From Beggiatoa leptomitoformis (GTDB lineage: Bacteria > Pseudomonadota > Gammaproteobacteria > Beggiatoales > Beggiatoaceae): DNA of 64,000 nucleotides. Below, in pieces: positions 1-10,193 of the stretch; the first letter of the stretch is position 1, and the number at the start of each line of letters is the position of its first letter. Position numbers and translations under genes: made by a program. The stretch spans positions 496,001-560,000 of the forward strand of contig NZ_CP012373.2 in the NCBI RefSeq assembly GCF_001305575.3. Direction: 5' to 3'. Under the pieces are notes generated by a model that did not search any database, had not been told where the DNA came from, and saw nothing but the letters and a program-made list of their open reading frames with translations.

Positions 1-528
1 TGTGGGATTAGACGGACTATTAATCACAAATAACTGGGTTTTCGGCGTAATCGCGGCTTCTAACTGTGCAGGGGTAATTTTAAAATGTTGCTCAATACCC
101 GCGCTCACAATCACAGGCTTTCCACCCGCTAAAATCACCATGTCAGGATAAGAAACCCAATAAGGTGCGGGAATAATGACTTCATCGCCATCATTTAACA
201 TCGCTTGTGCAAGGTTATAAAAACTCTGCTTACCACCACAAGAGACTAAAACCTGCTTTGCGGTATAAGTTAAACCATTTTCACGCGCGAATTTATCAAC
301 AATGGCTTTCTTTAAAGAAGGTGTACCATCAACCGCCGTGTATTTAGTCAATCCCTTATTTAATGCGACGATAGCAGCATCTTTAATATGTTGAGGGGTA
401 TCAAAATCAGGTTCACCTGCGCCTAAGCCGACAATATCGTGTCCTGCGGCTTTCATTTCATTAGCGCGTTTGGTAACGGCTAACGTGGGTGAGGGTTTGA
501 TTGCTTGTACTCGGTCAGATAATTGCAT
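1..528 (-). CDS. Class I aminotransferase (aspartate aminotransferase-like), 3' part outside window
   Basis: The N-terminal 176 residues of a pyridoxal-phosphate aminotransferase are present; the rest lies beyond the left edge. The start MQLSDRVQAIKPSPTLAVT and the motif VINSPSNPT at the cut end match the fold-type I aspartate/prephenate aminotransferase family, which transfers amino groups between aspartate or aromatic amino acids and 2-oxo acids in the cytoplasm. A GGKQSFYNLAQAMLNDGDEV-type cofactor-phosphate region is also readable. The catalytic lysine is not in the window, so substrate preference cannot be judged. It lies downstream of gap on the same strand, behind a hairpin terminator, so it is probably transcribed separately. 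Confidence 0.85.
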   Translation of the reverse strand, partial: MQLSDRVQAIKPSPTLAVTKRANEMKAAGHDIVGLGAGEPDFDTPQHIKDAAIVALNKGLTKYTAVDGTPSLKKAIVDKFARENGLTYTAKQVLVSCGGKQSFYNLAQAMLNDGDEVIIPAPYWVSYPDMVILAGGKPVIVSAGIEQHFKITPAQLEAAITPKTQLFVINSPSNPT

Positions 529-638
529 TTTGCTTGAAACACCTGAATTAAGAAAAAACGGGATGATAATTATCTTTTTTCAACAAGGTTTTTTCAATTG
601 CTATCTCGCTAGAAGACGAACACTTGTTAAATACAACA

Positions 639-664
639 ATAAGGGCGCGTCCATACGCCCTTAT
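639..664 (-). terminator. Hairpin terminator after gap
   Basis: Inverted repeat with arms AAGGGCG and CGCCCTT around a short loop, 9 bases beyond the gap stop codon and flanked by A/T-rich sequence. It separates gap from the aminotransferase gene. Confidence 0.6.
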
Positions 665-672
665 TTATTCAA

Positions 673-1686
673 TTACTTCGCACTCATTAACACAAGGGTT
701 GTGTCTAACATACGGTTAGAGAAGCCCCATTCATTATCATACCAAGACAACACTTTTACTAAAGTACCGTCAATAACTTTAGTTTGTGTTGCATCATAAG
801 TAGAAGAAACAGGATTATGATTGAAATCCACAGAAACTAAGGGCGCGTGATTAATCGCTAAAACGCCCTTCAGCTCATTTTGAGCGGCTTCTGTTAAAAT
901 CTGCGTGATTTCTTCTTTAGTCGTGGCGCGTTTAGCCACAAAGGTTAAATCGACAACCGAAACGTTAATCGTGGGAACACGAATGGAGAAGCCATCTAAC
1001 TTACCATTTAATTCAGGTAAGACTAACCCAACAGCAGCAGCAGCACCCGTTTTCGTTGGAATCATGGACATGGTGGCAGAACGGGCGCGACGTAAATCTT
1101 TATGGAATACATCCGTCAACACTTGGTCATTCGTGTAAGCATGAATAGTGGTCATTAAGCCATGTAACACGCCGATTTTATCATGTAAAGGTTTGACTAA
1201 GGGCGCGAGACAGTTGGTTGTGCAAGAAGCGTTAGAAATGACGGTGTCACTGGCTTTGAGAATAGAATGATTAACCCCATAAACGACGGTTGCATCAACA
1301 TCTTTTTCACCGGGAGCAGAAATAATGACTTTTTTCGCACCACCCGCTAAATGCGCACTGGCTTTGGCTTTGCTGGTAAATAAGCCGGTGCATTCATAAA
1401 CCACATCAACGCCTAATTCTGCCCAAGGCAATTTGCTGGGGTCGCGCTCGGCAAACACGCGGATTTTGTCGCCGTTAATGACCATGTACTCGCCTTCAAC
1501 TGCGACAGTGCCATTAAAACGACCGTGTGCGGTATCGTAGCGGGTTAAGTGCGCATTAGTTTCAGCATCGCCTAAGTCGTTAACGGCAACGATTTTAATC
1601 TCGTTCGTCCGTCCAGCTTCGTACAATGCCCGTAACACGTTACGTCCAATACGACCATAGCCATTGATTGCAACTTTAATTGTCAT
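673..1686 (-). CDS. gap: Glyceraldehyde-3-phosphate dehydrogenase, type I
   Basis: A 337-residue NAD-dependent GAPDH that interconverts glyceraldehyde 3-phosphate and 1,3-bisphosphoglycerate in glycolysis, gluconeogenesis or the Calvin cycle. Visible marks are the N-terminal Rossmann motif [10 protein letters not shown], the catalytic cysteine in [12 protein letters not shown], the histidine-bearing [10 protein letters not shown] and the C-terminal [13 protein letters not shown]. The ATG at 1686 was chosen over an upstream in-frame start because AGGGAGAG sits at ribosome-binding distance and the protein then begins MTIKVAING as in the family. It lies downstream of tkt on the same strand, a frequent pairing in central carbon operons, but a toxin-antitoxin pair and a terminator separate them here. 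Confidence 0.97.
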   Translation of the reverse strand: MTIKVAINGYGRIGRNVLRALYEAGRTNEIKIVAVNDLGDAETNAHLTRYDTAHGRFNGTVAVEGEYMVINGDKIRVFAERDPSKLPWAELGVDVVYECTGLFTSKAKASAHLAGGAKKVIISAPGEKDVDATVVYGVNHSILKASDTVISNASCTTNCLAPLVKPLHDKIGVLHGLMTTIHAYTNDQVLTDVFHKDLRRARSATMSMIPTKTGAAAAVGLVLPELNGKLDGFSIRVPTINVSVVDLTFVAKRATTKEEITQILTEAAQNELKGVLAINHAPLVSVDFNHNPVSSTYDATQTKVIDGTLVKVLSWYDNEWGFSNRMLDTTLVLMSAK

Positions 1687-1771
1687 TGAATTCTCTCCCT
1701 GTGAGAAAAAAGTGTTCATTGTAGCTTTTTTTGGGGGGTGTCTAAATAGGGTAAAAATGGTTTTAACATAG

Positions 1772-1794
1772 ATGCTTTCTTTCCAAGAAAGGCA
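1772..1794 (-). terminator. Possible terminator after the PIN toxin gene
   Basis: Short hairpin with arms close to ATGCTTTCTT and AAGAAAGGCAT, 14 bases beyond the PIN gene. There is no clear T-tract, so termination is only suggested. Confidence 0.35.
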
Positions 1795-1807
1795 TTAAGT
1801 AAGTTAT

Positions 1808-2374
1808 TTAAATAAAATTTATATATTCTGCCAATTTTGAAACCGTTTGTTGTAAAGATTGTTTTTGTAAAATACGTAAAAACTCTTCAGCCGTTTTAGG
1901 TGGATTTTTAAGGGTTTGTCGTTGTTCTTTAATGGCTTGAAAACATAAAGCGGAGTTTAATTCAAGTTGATAAAAAATAAAATCATCAGGGTGAATAACC
2001 TCAATTGCATATTGATTTAAAACATCTGAAGGAAAATCCTTTGTATTAAATGTAATAATTGCATCTGCATTTATTTTGATAGCAGCCGCTAAAACGTGCC
2101 TATCATTTTCATCAGGTAAAGATAAGCCATTTATTAATGTTTCATAACCATCTACTTTTGCATCTTTTATATGTTTGTCCATTAAATCGCGAACTTTTTC
2201 TAATTCATCTCGTTTATATTTATTTTGTCGTAGCAGCGCATTTATCCATTCTTCGTGAATTTTATCTGTCCAATGGGCTTTGAATAAATCGGCTAATGCT
2301 AATCGCATGAGTAAATCCCGCAACGGTGCAGGGTATAAAACACAAGCATCGCAAATGACTGAGAAACTTGCCAT
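1808..2374 (-). CDS. PIN-domain toxin-like protein (putative RNase)
   Basis: A 188-residue protein of the PIN-domain class, presumably a metal-dependent RNase acting as the toxin of a toxin-antitoxin pair. The first strand carries the acidic residue in VICDACVLYPAPLRDLL. Further acidic positions appear in the middle (DENDRHVLAAAIKINADAIITFNTKDF), the usual spacing for a PIN active site. The ATG at 2374 overlaps the stop codon of the preceding antitoxin gene by one base (TGATG), so the pair is translationally coupled. A GTG directly in front is possible but less likely. RNase activity and target are inferred from the family. Confidence 0.8.
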   Translation of the reverse strand: MASFSVICDACVLYPAPLRDLLMRLALADLFKAHWTDKIHEEWINALLRQNKYKRDELEKVRDLMDKHIKDAKVDGYETLINGLSLPDENDRHVLAAAIKINADAIITFNTKDFPSDVLNQYAIEVIHPDDFIFYQLELNSALCFQAIKEQRQTLKNPPKTAEEFLRILQKQSLQQTVSKLAEYINFI

Positions 2375-2829
2375 CACTCATATCCCATGCCGAGTGTTTG
2401 GGAGAGGGTAGTTAATTCATTAAGTGCTTGTAAGCGATTGGTTCTTAAATTTTTTTTGTATTCAATGATATCCTTTGCTAGAACACGACGATGTGAACCA
2501 ATTTTATGAAAAGGGATTTCTCCTTTTTCTAATAGGCTGACTAAATGGGGACGACTGACGTTTAATAATTCAGCGGCTTCTTGAGTCGTCAATTCAGCAT
2601 GAATAGGCATTAGGGTGATTGCATTACCTTTCGCCATTTCAGTCAACACATTAAGCAGTAAGTCGATTGCGTAATTGGGTAAAATTAATTCTTCTTGTGA
2701 ATCATCAGCTTTAATGCTGAGTTGTAATCGACCATTAGCAATATATTTTGCCAACACACGGCTACTACTTTTCGCTTGTTCACTTTCTTGATAGGTCGGT
2801 AGCTTTACCAAATTAATTGCACTCATCAT
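2374..2829 (-). CDS. Excisionase-type HTH antitoxin of the PIN toxin
   Basis: 151 residues with a MerR/excisionase-type DNA-binding domain around residues 82-130, seen as TTQEAAELLNVSRPHLVSLL followed by EIPFHKIGSHRRVLAKDI. Such proteins neutralise a downstream PIN toxin and repress their own promoter. GAGGAAAAC precedes the tandem ATG codons. The gene sits first in a two-gene unit inserted between tkt and gap. Binding to the toxin and autoregulation are inferred from architecture. Confidence 0.8.
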   Translation of the reverse strand: MMSAINLVKLPTYQESEQAKSSSRVLAKYIANGRLQLSIKADDSQEELILPNYAIDLLLNVLTEMAKGNAITLMPIHAELTTQEAAELLNVSRPHLVSLLEKGEIPFHKIGSHRRVLAKDIIEYKKNLRTNRLQALNELTTLSQTLGMGYE

Positions 2830-2948
2830 TGTTTTCCTCGCTTATGTTTTTTATAGTATAAACGAAATAAACGAAAAACATGAGGTTTCAATCCATTTTT
2901 TATCTGGCAAGATTGTCTTGAGAGACAATTGGCGACAACAGACTTAAA

Positions 2949-2973
2949 ACCCTACTGGTAAAAACCAGCAGGG
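2949..2973 (-). terminator. Terminator after tkt
   Basis: Hairpin with arms CCCTaCTGG and CCAGcAGGG around TAAAAA, 18 bases past the tkt stop, followed in the reading direction by TTTTAA. It separates tkt from the toxin-antitoxin pair and gap. Confidence 0.7.
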
Positions 2974-2990
2974 TCTAAAATCATTTCAGA

Positions 2991-4982
2991 TTATAAAAGC
3001 GATTCCACTGTTTGCATCACATTCTCAGTGGTAAAGCCAAAATATTTCATTAACTCACCACCAGGCGCGGATTCGCCGAAAGTGTCTAAGCCAATCACTT
3101 TGCCAGCTAAACCAACGTATTTAAACCAACCTGCGGTTACACCCGCTTCAACCGCTACCCGTTTGCTTACGCTTGCAGGTAAAACAGATTCACGATATTC
3201 AGGGCTTTGTTGGTCAAAAGTATCGGTTGATGGCATAGAAACCACACGCACCGCTTTTCCTTTCGCTTGCAATTGTTTGCCTGCATCCATCGCAATGCCG
3301 ATTTCTGAACCTGTGGCGATAATGATGGCTTCGGGCGTGCCTGTGCAGTCTAATAGTGTATAAGCACCCCGTTCAACCGCTTGTAATTGTTCAGCGGTGC
3401 GGGCTTGATGCGGTAAATTTTGCCGTGAAAAAATTAAACAACTGGGTGCGTGTTCGCGCTCAATGGCTAATTTCCATGCTATCGCCGATTCTACTGCATC
3501 GCAGGGTCGCCACACGGACATGCGTGGAATCATACGCAGGGTTGCGGTTTGTTCTACGCATTGATGCGTTGGGCCATCTTCGCCTAAGCCAATGGAATCA
3601 TGAGTAAAGACGAAAATATTACGCGCTTTCATCAATGCTGCCATGCGCAAAGCGTTACGGGCATATTCAGAAAACATTAAAAAGGTGGAGCAGTAGGGGA
3701 TAAAGCCACCGTGTAGGCTGATACCGTTGGCAATTGCTGCCATGGCAAATTCACGCACGCCGTAATAAATATAATTGCCGTCGTGGTGTTCTTTAATGCC
3801 TTGACTACCAGACCATAAGGTTAAGTTAGAAGCCGCGAGGTCAGCAGAACCGCCGATTAATTCGGGTAAAAGGGGAGCGTAAGCCCCAATTGAATTTTGT
3901 GAGGCTTTACGTGATGCAATCGTTTCGGCTTTTTGATTAACGGTTGCAACAAATTCGGCAGATTTGTTTGCCCATTGGCTGGGCAGTTGTTTTGCCATAC
4001 GCCGTGTAAATTCTTGGGCTAATTCAGGATGGGCTTGTTGATAGGCTTGGAATAAGGCTTGCCATGCTTTTTCAGTTGTTGTGCCTTTTGCTTTTGCGTC
4101 CCAACTGGCATAGATTTCGGCGGGTATTTCAAACGCAGGAGCTGTCCAGCCTAATTGTTCACGGGCTAAGGCAATTTCTTTGTCGCCTAAGGGCGCGCCG
4201 TGACATTCTTCTTTCCCTTGTTTATTGGGTGAGCCGTAGCCGATGATGGTTTTACAGCAAATTAAGCTGGGTTTATCAGTGACTGCGCGGGCTTGTTCGA
4301 CGGCTTGTTTTATGGCTGTTGCGTCGTGTCCATCAACGTGGCGGATAACATGCCAGTGATAGGCTTCAAAGCGTTTGGGGGTGTCGTCAGTGAACCAGCC
4401 TTCAACTTCGCCATCAATAGAAATGCCATTATCATCATAAAAAGCAATGAGTTTGCCAAGTCCTAATGTGCCTGCAAGAGAGCAGGCTTCATGTGAAATG
4501 CCTTCCATCATGCAACCATCGCCTAAAAAGGTATAGGTGTAGTGGTCAACAATGGGGAATCCATCACGATTAAATTGTGCGGCTAAGGTTTTTTCGGCAA
4601 TTGCCATACCGATTGCGTTAGTAATCCCTTGTCCTAACGGGCCTGTGGTGGTTTCTACACCTACGGTATAGCCATATTCAGGGTGTCCCGGGGTTTTTGA
4701 GTGTAATTGACGAAAGCGTTTAATTTCATCAAGGGGTAAATCATAGCCTGATAAATGCAGTAGAGAATACAACAGCATAGAGCCATGACCGTTAGATAAA
4801 ACAAAGCGGTCACGGTTAGACCATTGTGGATTCAGTGGATTATGTTGCAGATAGTCATTCCACAAGACTTCGGCAATATCTGCCATGCCCATGGGCGCAC
4901 CGGGATGTCCTGAATTGGCTTTTTGTACGGCATCCATACTTAAAATGCGAATGGCGTTGGCTAGCTCTCTACGTGTAGGCAT
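2991..4982 (-). CDS. tkt: Transketolase
   Basis: A full-length 663-residue thiamine-diphosphate enzyme that moves two-carbon units between sugar phosphates in the pentose phosphate and Calvin cycles. Visible motifs are the N-terminal [18 protein letters not shown], the ThDP/metal motif [18 protein letters not shown], the substrate-binding [14 protein letters not shown] and C-terminal [17 protein letters not shown]. An AGGGGGGGAA ribosome-binding stretch precedes the ATG. It is the first gene of a leftward run toward gap. No RuBisCO or phosphoribulokinase gene is in the window, so a Calvin-cycle role stays open. Confidence 0.97.
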   Translation of the reverse strand: MPTRRELANAIRILSMDAVQKANSGHPGAPMGMADIAEVLWNDYLQHNPLNPQWSNRDRFVLSNGHGSMLLYSLLHLSGYDLPLDEIKRFRQLHSKTPGHPEYGYTVGVETTTGPLGQGITNAIGMAIAEKTLAAQFNRDGFPIVDHYTYTFLGDGCMMEGISHEACSLAGTLGLGKLIAFYDDNGISIDGEVEGWFTDDTPKRFEAYHWHVIRHVDGHDATAIKQAVEQARAVTDKPSLICCKTIIGYGSPNKQGKEECHGAPLGDKEIALAREQLGWTAPAFEIPAEIYASWDAKAKGTTTEKAWQALFQAYQQAHPELAQEFTRRMAKQLPSQWANKSAEFVATVNQKAETIASRKASQNSIGAYAPLLPELIGGSADLAASNLTLWSGSQGIKEHHDGNYIYYGVREFAMAAIANGISLHGGFIPYCSTFLMFSEYARNALRMAALMKARNIFVFTHDSIGLGEDGPTHQCVEQTATLRMIPRMSVWRPCDAVESAIAWKLAIEREHAPSCLIFSRQNLPHQARTAEQLQAVERGAYTLLDCTGTPEAIIIATGSEIGIAMDAGKQLQAKGKAVRVVSMPSTDTFDQQSPEYRESVLPASVSKRVAVEAGVTAGWFKYVGLAGKVIGLDTFGESAPGGELMKYFGFTTENVMQTVESLL

Positions 4983-5325
4983 GTATTTCCCCCCCTTGGA
5001 TGGGACTTAAGGTTAAAACAACATTTTTTAAAATCATTTGCGGTGCATTCTCTCTTATTTATGATAAATCATCAATATATAAAATATTTTTATGAATTGG
5101 CAAAAACATGGTTATCGGAGAAAATTTAAACATAGATTTTGTGGAATAATTGGCTCATTACTCTTATGCTTTCGTATTATTCTAGCGCGTAGTATCTAAA
5201 AATCGCTTTAGAATAAGGATGTACCTTTCAATACTTAAGCATAGTATGGCGCGTAAAGCGGACACACAAAAATCGTGCAAACAAATTCGCTTTGATATTT
5301 TACTCACCTATTTTCTATTTCCCAA
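4983..5325. other. Divergent intergenic region between tkt and pyrE
   Basis: 343 AT-rich bases between divergent genes, so it should hold both promoters. No convincing operator, riboswitch or small gene was recognised. pyrE starts without a clear Shine-Dalgarno sequence. Confidence 0.5.
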
Positions 5326-5973
5326 ATGATACAAAGCTACCAACGAGAATTTTTAGACTTTGCAATACAGCGTGAAGTGTTACGTTTTGGCAATTTTACG
5401 CTGAAATCAGGACGACAAAGCCCCTATTTTTTTAATGCGGGGTTATTTAATACGGGCAGTGCCATGGCACGATTAGGGCGTTATTATGCGGCAACCATCC
5501 AACAATCGGGTTTAGAATTCGATATGCTCTTTGGACCTGCCTATAAAGGGATTCCATTGGTTGTCGCTACCAGTATTGCCCTTGCTGACCATTATCAACG
5601 TGATTTACCTTTTGCCTTTAATCGGAAAGAAGCGAAAGACCATGGAGAGGGTGGAACAATTGTTGGCGCACCGTTGCAGGGGCGTGTGTTATTAATTGAT
5701 GATGTCATCAGTGCAGGCACCGCGATTCGGGAATCAATGCAAATTATTCAAACGGCAGGCGCGCAATTAGCGGGGGTAGTGATTTCACTAAACCGTCAAG
5801 AGCGAGGACAAACCGCATTGTCAGCGATTCAAGAAGTAGAGCAACGTTATAATACGCAAGTTTTAAGTATTGTAACGTTAAGCGATTTGCTCGAATATTT
5901 ACAAGAACAATCTAATAATATAGAAACAGTTACCGCAATTGCAGCCTATCGAGCAATGTATGGTGTGATGTAG
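5326..5973 (+). CDS. pyrE: Orotate phosphoribosyltransferase
   Basis: 215 residues, the usual PyrE length. The enzyme joins orotate to PRPP to give OMP in pyrimidine synthesis. The N-terminal [19 protein letters not shown] and the PRPP-binding [17 protein letters not shown] are diagnostic, and the flexible-loop region [15 protein letters not shown] is intact. It stands alone, divergent from tkt. No attenuator-like leader was recognised in front of it. Confidence 0.96.
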   Translation: MIQSYQREFLDFAIQREVLRFGNFTLKSGRQSPYFFNAGLFNTGSAMARLGRYYAATIQQSGLEFDMLFGPAYKGIPLVVATSIALADHYQRDLPFAFNRKEAKDHGEGGTIVGAPLQGRVLLIDDVISAGTAIRESMQIIQTAGAQLAGVVISLNRQERGQTALSAIQEVEQRYNTQVLSIVTLSDLLEYLQEQSNNIETVTAIAAYRAMYGVM

Positions 5974-6197
5974 CACGGGATTTTCAGCATTAGAATATGA
6001 TAAATGGGTCGTGCCAAACAAAAGATTTCCGTTGCGTTAGCACGCCCCAGAAATTTGCATACGAGTTGATATCGTTATCTCTTTAAAAATAAATAAATCC
6101 ATTATAAATAATGCGTTATTTATATAACTAGGATTCGAAACGGTCTAGTTTTCGCCAAGTTCGCATTATCTTTGCTACTTACCTGAAGGTTAAACAG

Positions 6198-8216
6198 ATG
6201 CTTTCTCGTCGTATATTGAATATTCCCGCGCTGACTGCTCATCTTTTAGAAAAGCAACGCATAGGATATGCATTGTTGGACACACAATTTATTATTCAAG
6301 CCTGCAACCTTGTGTTTGCTAATTTTATCAACAAGGAAGAGTCATTATTAGTTGACCATTCGTTATTGTCATTATTGCCTAATTTGGAAACAGAACGCCA
6401 CAAAATGCTTGAAGTTGCAAATCATCAACGGACGGAATGGCACATAAAACGGTTTGTTGGAACACACATACAGGGATATTTGGACATCACCATTACGTCA
6501 GGACAACCATTTGGTGCAGACTTATTACTCACATTAACCAATACCTTCCCAGGTTCTCTGCGCTCTCCTTTACAATTTGACCATGCGGCACAGCCTTTAT
6601 TGGCTAAATATCAGCAAACCGAAAAAGCCTTAAGAAAAAGTGAAAAACGATTTCGAGAAATTGTTGAAATTTCCCCTGCGGGTATTGTACTGACCAGTGA
6701 AGATGGTAATTTTATTAAAGTTAATCAAGCATTTTGCACAATGTTAAACTACACTGAAGCCGAATTATTGGGCAAAAATGGGGTAGAGTTCACATACAAG
6801 GATGATGTTGAAAAACAATTAATGATTCATCAACAACCCTTAACCGATAAACCACGTTATTTTGAGAAACGCTATATTACTAAAGATGGAGAAATTATAT
6901 GGGGAAGTATTGTAACAAAAGCAGTTAAAGACGAACAAGGAAAAATGCAATATAGATTAGGCATTATTATTGATATTACCGCCCGTAAACAAATGGAAGA
7001 ATCTTTACGTCAACGCTCAGAAGAACTGGAAGCATTAAATATTGCTTTAGAATCAGCCGTTCATTTAAAAGATGAGTTTTTAGCAAATATGAGCCATGAG
7101 TTACGTACTCCATTGAATTCTATATTGGGTTTAGCTGAGTCATTACAAGAAGGTATTTTTGGATCGTTAAATGAAAAACAATTACATTATCTACAAGTAA
7201 TTTTAAATAGTGGGCAACATTTATTAAGTTTAATCAATGATGTTTTAGATATTTCTAAGATTGAAACGGGTTTATTTGAATTACAACGTAATACGATTGT
7301 AGTAGAAAATATTTGCCAAATTAGTTTACAAATTATTCGACAACAAGCACATAAAAAACAATTGCATATTTCTTTTTACCGTGACCCGCAAGTCCGCTTT
7401 GTCTATGCGGATGAACGCCGTTTAAAACAAATGCTAATTAATTTATTAACTAACGCGGTTAAATTTACCCCCGAGGGGGGGAAAATTGGCTTAGAAGTAT
7501 TGGGCGACGAACAACAACAAACCATCACCTTTGCCGTTTGGGATACGGGTATTGGTGTAAAAAAAGCACAGTTGAACCGCTTATTTAAACCATTTATTCA
7601 ATTAGATGCGTCATTAAATCGTCAATATGAAGGAACGGGACTGGGTTTAGCAATGGTTGCGCGGTTAGCCGCCTTGCATGATGGTAACGTAGCAGTTGAA
7701 AGTGAAGAGGGAAAAGGCAGTCGTTTTAGTTTTTCCTTACATTGGGACAGCACAACTACCAATTTAATCTCACCGCCTGCCGTAACATCCGCATTACCAA
7801 GCCATTCCAAAACATTACCCTCATCAGAGGTTAATCAACTGACAACCATTTTATTAGCGGATGATAATTCAAATAATGTGTTAGTCATGGCTGAATATTT
7901 AAGTAGCCATGGTTATCAAGTTATCATTGCCAGAAATGGTATTGAAGCACTTGAAAAAGCAGAAAAGTATCACCCTAGCCTAATTTTAATGGATATTCAA
8001 ATGCCTGATATGGATGGTATTACTGCCATTCGTTGTCTGCGTCAACAAAATGATTTTGTCAATACACCCATTATTGCAACAACGGCATTGGCCATGTCTG
8101 GTGATAAAGAACGCTGTTTAGTTGCAGGTGCAACCCTTTATTTAAGTAAACCAATGACCTTAAAAAACTTACATGAAGCCATCAAGCAACTGTTAGATTT
8201 CAATCATCAATTATGA
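6198..8216 (+). CDS. PAS-containing hybrid sensor histidine kinase with receiver domain
   Basis: A 672-residue sensor with no clear membrane segments, so probably cytoplasmic. In order: a weak PAS-like N-terminus (about 1-115), a PAS/PAC pair (about 150-270, ending [18 protein letters not shown]), a HisKA dimerisation helix with the phosphoacceptor His300 in [11 protein letters not shown], an HATPase with N box [12 protein letters not shown] and G boxes DTGIGV and GTGLGLAM, and a C-terminal receiver with Asp599 in [16 protein letters not shown] precedes the ATG. It overlaps ubiA by four bases (ATGA), so they are co-transcribed. Stimulus and downstream partner are unknown; there is no separate response regulator beside it. 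Confidence 0.92.
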   Translation: MLSRRILNIPALTAHLLEKQRIGYALLDTQFIIQACNLVFANFINKEESLLVDHSLLSLLPNLETERHKMLEVANHQRTEWHIKRFVGTHIQGYLDITITSGQPFGADLLLTLTNTFPGSLRSPLQFDHAAQPLLAKYQQTEKALRKSEKRFREIVEISPAGIVLTSEDGNFIKVNQAFCTMLNYTEAELLGKNGVEFTYKDDVEKQLMIHQQPLTDKPRYFEKRYITKDGEIIWGSIVTKAVKDEQGKMQYRLGIIIDITARKQMEESLRQRSEELEALNIALESAVHLKDEFLANMSHELRTPLNSILGLAESLQEGIFGSLNEKQLHYLQVILNSGQHLLSLINDVLDISKIETGLFELQRNTIVVENICQISLQIIRQQAHKKQLHISFYRDPQVRFVYADERRLKQMLINLLTNAVKFTPEGGKIGLEVLGDEQQQTITFAVWDTGIGVKKAQLNRLFKPFIQLDASLNRQYEGTGLGLAMVARLAALHDGNVAVESEEGKGSRFSFSLHWDSTTTNLISPPAVTSALPSHSKTLPSSEVNQLTTILLADDNSNNVLVMAEYLSSHGYQVIIARNGIEALEKAEKYHPSLILMDIQMPDMDGITAIRCLRQQNDFVNTPIIATTALAMSGDKERCLVAGATLYLSKPMTLKNLHEAIKQLLDFNHQL

Positions 8217-9061
8217 ATCGTTTACGTGAATACACTATTCTCATGCGCTTACACCGCCCTATTGGTATTTATTTACTACTTTGGGCAACGTTATGGGCTG
8301 TGTGGATAGCAGGACAAGGGCAACCTGATGGCTTAATTGTTCTTATTTTTATCACTGGTGTTGTGTTAATGCGTTCAGCAGGTTGCGTGATTAATGACTT
8401 TGCAGATAGGCATATAGACTTACATGTACAACGCACGCGTGACCGTCCACTGACAGCAGGACGAATCAGTAGTCGAGAGGCACTTTTATTATTCATAACG
8501 CTTTGCCTAATCGCTTTTTTATTAGTTTTATTTTTAAACACTAAGACAATTTTACTCTCTGTTGGTGCAGTTTTTTTTGCAAGCTTATATCCTTTTACAA
8601 AACGCTACACTTATTTGCCCCAAGTTTTCTTAGGCATTGCATTTGGTTGGGGCATTCCTATGGCATTTACTGCCCAACTCAATGAATTGCCTTATAGTGC
8701 GTGGTTATTATTTTTAGCCAATTTAAGTTGGACAGTGGCTTACGACACGCTGTATGCGATGGCAGATAAAGCCGATGATTTAAAAATAGGCGTGAAATCC
8801 AGTGCCATATTATTTGGACGTTGGGATAAAATAATCGTTGCAGGTTTACAGTTACTGACTTTGTGCTTGTTATCTTTGACAGGTTATTTATGTGAACGCG
8901 GGTTATTTTTTTTCTTGGGGCTGACAGTCGCGATGGGCTTATTTATCTATCAGCACTATTTAATCAAAGACCGCGACCCCTCGCGCTGTTTACAGGCTTT
9001 TCTTCATAATCACTGGGTTGGATTGGTTATTTTTTTTGGCATTGTTGCGGACTATTGGTAA
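8213..9061 (+). CDS. ubiA: 4-hydroxybenzoate polyprenyltransferase
   Basis: A 282-residue polytopic membrane prenyltransferase that attaches the isoprenoid tail to 4-hydroxybenzoate in ubiquinone synthesis. The first aspartate-rich motif is [20 protein letters not shown] and the second is [17 protein letters not shown], both typical of UbiA. Hydrophobic segments fill the rest. It overlaps the kinase gene upstream by four bases and the protease gene downstream by one (TAATG). The isoprenoid donor would come from an IspB-type synthase such as the one at 41.2 kb. Confidence 0.94.
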   Translation: MNRLREYTILMRLHRPIGIYLLLWATLWAVWIAGQGQPDGLIVLIFITGVVLMRSAGCVINDFADRHIDLHVQRTRDRPLTAGRISSREALLLFITLCLIAFLLVLFLNTKTILLSVGAVFFASLYPFTKRYTYLPQVFLGIAFGWGIPMAFTAQLNELPYSAWLLFLANLSWTVAYDTLYAMADKADDLKIGVKSSAILFGRWDKIIVAGLQLLTLCLLSLTGYLCERGLFFFLGLTVAMGLFIYQHYLIKDRDPSRCLQAFLHNHWVGLVIFFGIVADYW

Positions 9062-10146
9062 TGCATCGTCTATTTTTCTGGCTTATCGCCTTCTGCTTTT
9101 CCCTCCCTGTTCACGCACAACTCCGCATTATTGGCGGTTCAACGGTGACACAACCCGAGTTTCCTTGGGCAGTATTGATTAGTTTAGCGAAAGATAGCCG
9201 TCCTTTTTATTGTGAAGGGACATTAATAGCCCCTGAATGGATATTGACGGCGGCACATTGTACGTATGACGAAAACACAAAAATTATCTATCGTGCTAGT
9301 GAGCTAATGGTTTCTATTGCAGAAAATAATCTCACCGTTACCGCAATTACTCAAACACCCAGAAAAATCAGCTCCATTATTCTGCATCCACAACATAATT
9401 TTGATGATTACATCCCTTATGCAGATATGGCCTTACTCAAGCTAGAAACACCGATAACAACAATTACTCCTGTTCGTTTAGCAGACACCTATACCTCATT
9501 AGATGAAGCAGGGGTAATGGCAACCGTCTTAGGTTGGGGACAACCAACCCAACATAGTTCGCCTAACTATTCAGAAATATTAAAAAAAGCAGATGTTCCG
9601 ATTGTAAGCCTTAATATTTGCAATGAACCCCGTTCTTATAATGGTACGCTTGATGATACGCTTCTTTGTGCGGGCTATGCTCAGGGAGGGGCAGATGCTT
9701 GTCTAGGGGACAGTGGCGGGGGATTGGTCGTGAATACCGCAACAGGTTGGCAACAAATCGCGCTAGTGAGTTTTGGGCAAGGGTGTGGATTAGCAAATTA
9801 TTATGGGGTTTATACCCGCACAACAACCTATTTAAGTTTTATTCAAAGTCATATTTGCACTCAATCAGTTATCGCACCAACGATACATGTGACTTATGCA
9901 GATGGAATTGCTACCGCTTACTGGGATGCCGTTGAAAATGTTGATGGTTATTATCTTTATTTTGCGCCTTATTCCAACCCAATGAACGACCAAACTTTAA
10001 ACCACATTGCAAGCATAGCGTTGGGTCAACAACGTTATTTTATAACTGCTTTACAGCCGAATGATGCTTATTATGTTGCAGTCAGTGCTTATCGTGGTAA
10101 TTGCACGAGTGTTTTTTCTAATATAGAAACAACGCATAATTTTTGA
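9061..10146 (+). CDS. Secreted trypsin-like serine protease with C-terminal fibronectin-like domain
   Basis: A 361-residue S1-family protease. An N-terminal signal peptide (HRLFFWLIAFCFSLPVHA) is followed almost at once by the activation-like RIIGG. The triad is visible: His66 in LTAAHC, Asp in YADMALLKLE and Ser218 in DACLGDSGGGLV. Paired cysteines are placed as in trypsins. Residues from about 275 on (IHVTYADGIATAYWDAVENV ...) resemble a fibronectin type III module. The near absence of a propeptide suggests that signal-peptide cleavage largely exposes the mature N-terminus. The ATG at 9061 overlaps the ubiA stop, so the gene is coupled to ubiA although their functions look unrelated. Role outside the cell is unknown. 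Confidence 0.9.
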   Translation: MHRLFFWLIAFCFSLPVHAQLRIIGGSTVTQPEFPWAVLISLAKDSRPFYCEGTLIAPEWILTAAHCTYDENTKIIYRASELMVSIAENNLTVTAITQTPRKISSIILHPQHNFDDYIPYADMALLKLETPITTITPVRLADTYTSLDEAGVMATVLGWGQPTQHSSPNYSEILKKADVPIVSLNICNEPRSYNGTLDDTLLCAGYAQGGADACLGDSGGGLVVNTATGWQQIALVSFGQGCGLANYYGVYTRTTTYLSFIQSHICTQSVIAPTIHVTYADGIATAYWDAVENVDGYYLYFAPYSNPMNDQTLNHIASIALGQQRYFITALQPNDAYYVAVSAYRGNCTSVFSNIETTHNF

Positions 10147-10193
10147 GATTGGCCAATACAAGCTTAAGGTTAAAGCACGCACCCAGAAAATGC

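Noticed and set aside
3028-4246. Rightward frames opposite tkt
   Set aside because: They are shadows of the transketolase gene with no ribosome-binding site or family features. The same applies to most antisense frames elsewhere in the window.
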